Positions 5,825 through 9,687 of a stretch of 9,687 nt of DNA are shown here, one piece after another. The position numbers and the translations under genes were made by a program. The notes below the pieces were generated by a model. The model was not told where the DNA came from. It did no database searches and saw only the letters and a list, made by a program, of their open reading frames with translations. The DNA lies in assembly GCA_030425785.1 (NCBI GenBank), contig JAUHYJ010000096.1:1-9687 (forward strand), in the 5' to 3' direction. The stretch's first letter is position 1, and every line of letters starts with the position of its first letter. Source of the DNA: Acidimicrobiia bacterium. GTDB lineage: Bacteria; Actinomycetota; Acidimicrobiia; Acidimicrobiales; Ilumatobacteraceae.

Positions 5825-6442
5825 ATGGAGATCGTGACCGGTGACGACGGCGTCGCGCGCTGCTGGTGGGGCAGCTCGACCCCCGACTACGCCGCGTACC
5901 ACGACGACGAGTGGGGCGTCGGCGTCGTCGACGACACCCGGCTCTTCGAGAAGATCTGCCTCGAGGGGTTCCAGTCCGGGCTGTCGTGGCTGACGATCCT
6001 GCGCAAGCGCGAGAACTTCCGGGCGGCGTTCGCCGGGTTCGACATCGAGAAGGTCGCCGGCTTCGGCGAGGCCGACGTCGAGCGCCTGCTCGGCGACGCC
6101 GGGATCGTGCGTCACCAGGGCAAGATCCGCTCGACGATCAACAACGCACGACGCGCCATCGACCTGATCGACGAGCACGGGTCGCTCGCCGCGTTCTTCT
6201 GGCCGCACGCCACGTTCCTCGACGAGCCGGTCACCGACGTCCCGGCGACGACGCCGACGTCGACGGCGCTGTCCAAGCAGCTGAAGCGGGCCGGGTGGTC
6301 GTTCGTCGGCCCGACGACGATGTACGCCTTCATGCAGGCGATGGGTCTCGTCAACGACCACCTGGGTGGCTGCGACGCCTGGGAGCCGTCCGAGACGAGC
6401 CGTCGTGCTGCCGCCCGCTCGGTGGGAGTCGACGCACCGTGA
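5825..6442 (+). CDS. tag: DNA-3-methyladenine glycosylase I
   Basis: A base-excision repair enzyme of 205 residues that removes 3-methyladenine from alkylated DNA, leaving an abasic site. The zinc ligands of E. coli Tag (C4, H17, H175, C179) align with C13, H26, H179 and C183, keeping the spacings of 13 and 4. The catalytic-pocket glutamate aligns with E47 in ICLEG, and the base-stacking tryptophan with W55 in SGLSW. The diagnostic YHDDEWGV (25-32), KRENFRAAF (61-69), RHQGKI (96-101) and GLVNDHLGGC (174-183) are all present. The N-terminus is about 9 residues longer than in E. coli. It overlaps a GNAT acetyltransferase by 4 bp and has operator-like elements upstream, so it may be inducible; the window shows no Ada-type regulator. 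Confidence 0.95.
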   Translation: MEIVTGDDGVARCWWGSSTPDYAAYHDDEWGVGVVDDTRLFEKICLEGFQSGLSWLTILRKRENFRAAFAGFDIEKVAGFGEADVERLLGDAGIVRHQGKIRSTINNARRAIDLIDEHGSLAAFFWPHATFLDEPVTDVPATTPTSTALSKQLKRAGWSFVGPTTMYAFMQAMGLVNDHLGGCDAWEPSETSRRAAARSVGVDAP

Positions 6443-7182
6443 CCGCCGGCACGGCACAGGCCGACTACCGCGCCGGCATCGCCTCGGTGCTCGGCGTCGA
6501 CCCGGCGACGTTCGACGTTCCCGGGACATCCGTGCGCGCCGATCCGGCCCGCGACGGGCTGCGGCTCGCGAGCCGGTACCTCGTCGGCGACCACGCGATC
6601 GTCTGGACCGAACCTGCGCTCGAGGCGATCGCCGCCGAGCTCGACGGGCGATCGGCACCGATCGGCGACGACGAGTTCCGGGCGTGGGGCGAATCGGTCG
6701 GAGCCGAGTGGATGGGGCAGGGGTTCGACCACGTCCTCGCCGACGGGTTCCGGGCACCCGACCGGCCGGGTGCGGTCGTCGTGCTCGACCCGGCCGCGGC
6801 GGCCGCCATCGAGCTCGTCGCCGAGCTGCTCGACGCCAGCTCCGAGGACGACCGTGACGAGGCCGAGTTCGAGCTCGACGCCCTCGACGAGGTGCTCGTC
6901 GGCTGGCTCGAGGACGACCGCCTGCTCGCCCTCGGCGGCGGTCGCGAGTGGTCGGCGCGTCCGGGGTTCCGCGACATCGGTGTGCTCGTACACCCGAAAG
7001 CCCGGCGACGCGGCCTCGGCCGGTCGGTCGTCGAACAGGTGACCACCGAGATCCTCATGCGCGGTCACCGCCCGCTCTACCGCTGCAACGCAGAGAACGT
7101 CGGGTCGACGCGTCTGTGTCGATCGATCGGGTTCGAGGTCGCCTGCCTCGTCAGCGCGGTGCAGTTCCCGCCGCCCGCCTGA
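6439..7182 (+). CDS. GNAT family N-acetyltransferase (247 aa), coupled to tag
   Basis: A probable acetyl-CoA-dependent N-acetyltransferase with unknown acceptor. The GNAT core is in the C-terminal third: strand DIGVLVHP (179-186) leads into the acetyl-CoA pyrophosphate loop RRRGLG (189-194) and the following helix. NAENVGSTRLCRSIGFE (217-233) is the typical closing motif of the FR47-like branch. The first 130 residues are not recognisable and may form an extra N-terminal domain. Residues 133-162 are very acidic. The start is GTG 6439, overlapping the tag stop as GTGA, with GGGAG about 10 nt upstream. Co-expression with a DNA repair glycosylase is implied by the overlap. Whether it modifies a DNA-damage-related target or detoxifies a small molecule is unknown. 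Confidence 0.8.
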   Translation: MTAGTAQADYRAGIASVLGVDPATFDVPGTSVRADPARDGLRLASRYLVGDHAIVWTEPALEAIAAELDGRSAPIGDDEFRAWGESVGAEWMGQGFDHVLADGFRAPDRPGAVVVLDPAAAAAIELVAELLDASSEDDRDEAEFELDALDEVLVGWLEDDRLLALGGGREWSARPGFRDIGVLVHPKARRRGLGRSVVEQVTTEILMRGHRPLYRCNAENVGSTRLCRSIGFEVACLVSAVQFPPPA

Positions 7183-7195
7183 CGCCGACCAGCGC

Positions 7196-7219
7196 ACCCC
7201 GATCGGGCAGAATCGGGGT
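7196..7219 (+). promoter_or_regulatory. 8-bp inverted repeat covering the -10 element and abutting the amidohydrolase start
   Basis: ACCCCGAT (7196-7203) and ATCGGGGT (7212-7219) are perfect inverted arms around 8 nt. The right arm ends at the base before the ATG at 7220. Nested inside is a 10-bp palindrome, CCCGATCGGG (7198-7207). The -10-like hexamer CAGAAT (7208-7213) spans the loop and right arm and ends 6 nt before the ATG. As DNA this is a well-placed repressor operator. As RNA made from upstream transcription, it would be a hairpin occluding the start codon. Confidence 0.6.
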
Positions 7220-8437
7220 ATGCCGTACAACTCGACCGGCCTCGTCGTCCACGATGCCGACGCCCACATCATGGAGACGCCGACCTGGCTCGCCGGCTAC
7301 GCCGATCCCGCCATCCGCGACCGGATCGAGGTCCTGAGCTACCCGGGCGGCAACGAGCTGCAACAGTCGGCCGTGCTGCTCGAGCACCGGTCGAACCTCG
7401 ATGAAGCGTTCGAGCGCCTCGCCGACCGTCATCGCTCCGACGAGTATCGGGCGGTCGAGGACGCCGAGATCATGCTGCGCAAGAACTTCGCGGCGACCGG
7501 CTCGTTCCTCGCCGAGGACCGTCCACGGGCGCTCGACCTGCTCGGCTTCGCGAGCCAGCTCGTGTTCAACACGTTCCACAACAGCCGGCTGTTCGAGTGG
7601 GAGCATTCGGGCGACGACGACCTCGCCGTCGGCGCGGCGCGGGCACACAACCGCGGGATGATCGAGTTCTGCTCGGTCGACGCACGACTGCTGCCGACCC
7701 TGTACGTGCCGCTTCACGACCTCGAGCGGGCCGGGCAGTACGCGGTCGAGGCGATCGAGATGGGCGCCGGAGCACTCCTGATCGCGTCGGGCTGCCCGGC
7801 CGGTCACTCGCCGAGCCACATCGGTCTCGATCCGGTCTGGGCTGCGGCCCAGGAGGCGGGTGTCCCGATCGTGTTCCACGTCGGTGGTACCGGCGAGCTG
7901 CTCGATCCGAACTACTTCCACAACGGGCTGCCGGTCCCACCCGACTTCCACGGTGGCGAGGAGAACTTCCGCTCGGTCGACTACATGGCGATCCCAGGGC
8001 CGCCGGCGCAGACGCTCGCGACGATGATCTTCGACGGGGTGTTCGAGCGCTTCGCGGATCTCAAGGTCGGCGTGATCGAGCAGGGCGCGATCTGGGTGCC
8101 GTCGTGGATGCGCCAGATGGAGTCCGCGTTCGACGCCTTCGCACGCCACGAGGAGCGGTTGCAGAAGCTGTCGATGCGGCCGACCGACTACGTGAAGCGC
8201 CAGATGAAGTTCACGCCGTACCCGACCGAGGACGTCGGCTGGATCATCCGCGAGGCCGGCCCGGAGACCGTGCTCTTCTCGTCCGACTACCCGCACGTCG
8301 AAGGCGGCCGTCGCCCGATCGAGCGGTTCGAACGATCGATGGAGGGTTGCTCCGACGCCGACCGCCAGGCGTTCTACCACGACAACTTCGTCGATCTGAT
8401 GGGTCCACGCCTCGCCCCGGCGCTCGTCGGGTCGTGA
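7220..8437 (+). CDS. Metal-dependent amidohydrolase (Amidohydrolase_2 / ACMSD-like superfamily)
   Basis: A 405-residue cytosolic TIM-barrel enzyme. The superfamily includes decarboxylases such as ACMSD and gamma-resorcylate decarboxylase as well as hydrolases, so the reaction cannot be fixed here. The N-terminal metal-binding stretch is DADAHIME (12-19), with H16 at the end of strand 1. H220 in IVFHVGG is the expected metal-ligand histidine. VGVIEQGAIWVPSWM (283-297) is typical of this branch, with Glu where many relatives have His. SSDYPHVEGG (354-363) gives the conserved metal-binding D356, and the C-terminus has the usual FYHDNFVDLMG (385-395). All landmarks are intact and length is normal for actinobacterial members. 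It heads a two-gene unit with a HAD protein, overlapping by 4 bp, and its start abuts a strong inverted repeat. Confidence 0.85.
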   Translation: MPYNSTGLVVHDADAHIMETPTWLAGYADPAIRDRIEVLSYPGGNELQQSAVLLEHRSNLDEAFERLADRHRSDEYRAVEDAEIMLRKNFAATGSFLAEDRPRALDLLGFASQLVFNTFHNSRLFEWEHSGDDDLAVGAARAHNRGMIEFCSVDARLLPTLYVPLHDLERAGQYAVEAIEMGAGALLIASGCPAGHSPSHIGLDPVWAAAQEAGVPIVFHVGGTGELLDPNYFHNGLPVPPDFHGGEENFRSVDYMAIPGPPAQTLATMIFDGVFERFADLKVGVIEQGAIWVPSWMRQMESAFDAFARHEERLQKLSMRPTDYVKRQMKFTPYPTEDVGWIIREAGPETVLFSSDYPHVEGGRRPIERFERSMEGCSDADRQAFYHDNFVDLMGPRLAPALVGS

Positions 8438-9042
8438 CCCGCCTGCTGGCGCTCGACGTCGACGGCGTGCTGCTCGACCCCGATCGTGGCGGTGACGGCC
8501 ACTGGACGAACGAGCTCCAGCGACGTCACGACATCACCAGGGATCAGCTCCGCGAGCACTTCTTCACGCGCCACTGGGACGACGTCGTGAACGGCCGGCA
8601 ACCGCTGGAAGGGGCACTCGACGCTGCCCTCGATGAGATCGGGTCACGCTGCTCCGCGGCCGATGTCATCGACTGCTGGCACGCGGCCGACTTCGTGGTG
8701 ATCGACGACGCCGTCGACCTTGCCCGACGGGCGGTCGGGGCCGGCGTGCCGGTCGTCTTGGCGACGAACCAGTCACACGAGCGGGCGGCTCACCTGCATG
8801 CTGCGCTCGGCGAGCGGTTCCCGATCGCCGACGTGTGGTACTCCGCCGAGTTCGGCGTGCAGAAGCACGACGCTCGGTTCTTCGAGCTCGCACGGGGCCG
8901 CGTCCACCCGGCCACCGACATCGTCTTCGTCGACGACACCCCGGTCAACGTCGAGCGTGCTGCCGAGTCAGGATGGCATGCGATCCACGCCGATGGCTCG
9001 ACGTCGTGGACCGACACGGTGGCGGCGCTGCTCGACCTGTGA
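8434..9042 (+). CDS. HAD-superfamily hydrolase (subfamily IA-like)
   Basis: A probable magnesium-dependent phosphatase of 202 residues. Motif I is DVDG (8-11), with D8 the nucleophile and D10 the general acid/base. Residues about 15-90 form a helical cap of the C1 type. Motif II is T111 in VLATNQ. Motif III is K144 in GVQKHD, where most relatives have Pro after the Lys. Motif IV is D167/D168 in FVDDTPVNVERA. The catalytic set is therefore complete. GTG 8434 is taken as start: it overlaps the amidohydrolase stop as GTGA and begins just before the hydrophobic strand leading to motif I. Its ribosome-binding site is weak, which fits coupling. Substrate is unknown. Confidence 0.85.
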   Translation: MTRLLALDVDGVLLDPDRGGDGHWTNELQRRHDITRDQLREHFFTRHWDDVVNGRQPLEGALDAALDEIGSRCSAADVIDCWHAADFVVIDDAVDLARRAVGAGVPVVLATNQSHERAAHLHAALGERFPIADVWYSAEFGVQKHDARFFELARGRVHPATDIVFVDDTPVNVERAAESGWHAIHADGSTSWTDTVAALLDL

Positions 9043-9065
9043 GGGCGATCGCTTCGTCGAACGGG

Positions 9066-9687
9066 TCAGCCGGCGTGGATCGTGGCGACCATGTCGGCGA
9101 GGCGTGCCTCGTCGTCCGGACTCGCGACCGGAATGGAGAACTCGACCCGGTCGCACAGGCCGCCGTACCGGGCGAGGATCGCCTGCGGCAGCTCGTCGTA
9201 GGTCGCGACGACCGCGATCTCGTGCACCATCTCGTCGCTGACCCGGTGCTCCATCTCGTCCCAGCGCTGCTGGCGTGAGAGGGCGCTGAGCTCCTCGCCG
9301 ATGTCGCCCCAGTCGTGGAGGTCGAACACGGCCCGATAGGTGCGGGTCGACGCGTAGAACGAGATTCGTGAGCGCACCGTGCTCACCTTGGCGGCCAGTT
9401 CGGCCTCGGTCGGTGCGGTGACGATCAGTGGCGAGGCGACCATGCCGATGTCCGCGGGGGAGCGGCCGGCGTCGTGAGCACCCTGGGCGACGGCCGGCTG
9501 CAGCACCTCGGCGAGATAGCGGCGGGTGCAGATCGGGTGGGGGCGCACCGCGTCGGCGTGGCGGCCGGCGAGGCGCGCCATGTGGGCGTTGACGGCGGCG
9601 AGGTGGATCGGCGGGAACGGGTAGTCGATCGGACCCGGGTCGAACAGTGGGTTCATCAACGTCAGGTCGTAGTGGTCGCTGTGGAAA
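9066..9687 (-). CDS. F420-dependent luciferase-like oxidoreductase (C-terminal part; N-terminus off the window)
   Basis: 206 residues of the C-terminal part of a luciferase-like monooxygenase-fold enzyme that would use the deazaflavin F420. About 110-130 N-terminal residues are missing, judged from the usual length of about 330. The stretch MNPLFDPGP, then PPIHLAAVNAHMARLAG and HPICTRRYL, resembles the actinobacterial subfamily named after MSMEG_2256 (TIGR03617). The remainder has helical segments including WDEMEHRVSDEMV and ends in ADMVATIHAG. No frameshift is seen. It converges on the HAD gene with 23 bp between the stops, and no convincing terminator is visible there. The F420 assignment is by family resemblance, since the cofactor-binding N-terminal part is not present. 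Confidence 0.85.
   Translation of the reverse strand, partial: FHSDHYDLTLMNPLFDPGPIDYPFPPIHLAAVNAHMARLAGRHADAVRPHPICTRRYLAEVLQPAVAQGAHDAGRSPADIGMVASPLIVTAPTEAELAAKVSTVRSRISFYASTRTYRAVFDLHDWGDIGEELSALSRQQRWDEMEHRVSDEMVHEIAVVATYDELPQAILARYGGLCDRVEFSIPVASPDDEARLADMVATIHAG

Noticed and set aside
5728..5826. In-frame ATG at 5826 extending the hydrolase by 33 residues
   Set aside because: The extension is encoded by the 11-bp repeats and palindrome, looks unlike a conserved hydrolase N-terminus, and would remove the divergent promoter space. ATG 5727 gives the usual family length.
6112..7272. Long minus-strand frames opposite tag, the GNAT gene and the amidohydrolase
   Set aside because: Low-complexity antisense shadows; the plus-strand frames carry the Tag zinc ligands, the GNAT acetyl-CoA loop and the amidohydrolase metal motifs.
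7597..9042. A long frame suggesting a larger fusion protein ending in the HAD domain
   Set aside because: The first 279 codons are an Arg-rich shifted frame of the amidohydrolase; real HAD sequence begins at GTG 8434 in a standard 4-bp overlap.
9045..9052. GCGATCGC octamer (HIP1-like palindrome) between the HAD and luciferase-like genes
   Set aside because: A single copy, and such a GC-rich palindrome is expected by chance here. It has no T-run and is not a convincing terminator.
1..9687. Search for a defence island, mobile element, CRISPR array, tRNA or secondary-metabolite cluster
   Set aside because: No transposase, integrase, nuclease-helicase set, spaced direct-repeat array, tRNA-like cloverleaf or synthase gene is visible; the genes are housekeeping and catabolic with uniform base composition.

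Overview
The window is high-GC DNA with strongly GC-biased third codon positions and tightly packed genes. It looks like chromosomal sequence from an actinobacterium, most likely the Acidimicrobiia/Ilumatobacter type. The F420-type luciferase-like oxidoreductase, the long Baeyer-Villiger monooxygenase, the metal-dependent amidohydrolase and the apparently leaderless starts support this. The taxonomic placement is inference. I see no transposase, integrase, phage gene, CRISPR array, rRNA or tRNA, and no gap over 165 bp lacks a gene.

Layout. (1) 1-1889 minus: a flavin monooxygenase of the 4-hydroxyacetophenone-monooxygenase type, cut at its C-terminus by the window edge. (2) 1890-2052: a divergent intergenic region with a five-unit 14-bp tandem repeat (four CGGWCCG palindromes) and an inverted repeat flush with the next start. 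(3) 2053-3461 plus: a CPA1/NhaP-type cation:proton antiporter overlapping a 42-residue single-pass membrane protein. (4) 3505-4796 plus: a ketopantoate reductase (PanE family) overlapping an unrecognised 121-residue protein. (5) 4804-5727 minus: a hormone-sensitive-lipase-type alpha/beta hydrolase, convergent with the previous pair. (6) 5728-5824: a divergent intergenic region with three 11-bp units and a 15-bp palindrome. (7) 5825-7182 plus: 3-methyladenine DNA glycosylase I (Tag) overlapping a GNAT acetyltransferase. (8) 7220-9042 plus: a metal-dependent amidohydrolase overlapping a HAD phosphatase-like protein. (9) 9066-9687 minus: the C-terminal part of an F420-dependent luciferase-like oxidoreductase.

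How it fits together. The plus strand carries four two-gene units, each joined by an exact 4-bp ATGA or GTGA overlap, which implies translational coupling. Each plus-strand leading gene (2053, 3505, 5825, 7220), and the hydrolase at 5727 minus, has a -10-like hexamer ending 6 or 7 nt before the start codon and no well-spaced Shine-Dalgarno sequence. That is the geometry of leaderless mRNAs. Several of these promoters also have a palindrome on or beside the hexamer, the clearest being the 8-bp inverted repeat abutting the ATG at 7220.

The genes look like ordinary metabolic and repair functions. I found no convincing new multi-gene system. The items most worth checking are the intergenic repeat and operator-like structures, the small membrane protein coupled to the antiporter, and the unrecognised PanE partner. 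A monooxygenase-plus-esterase link is possible but speculative.
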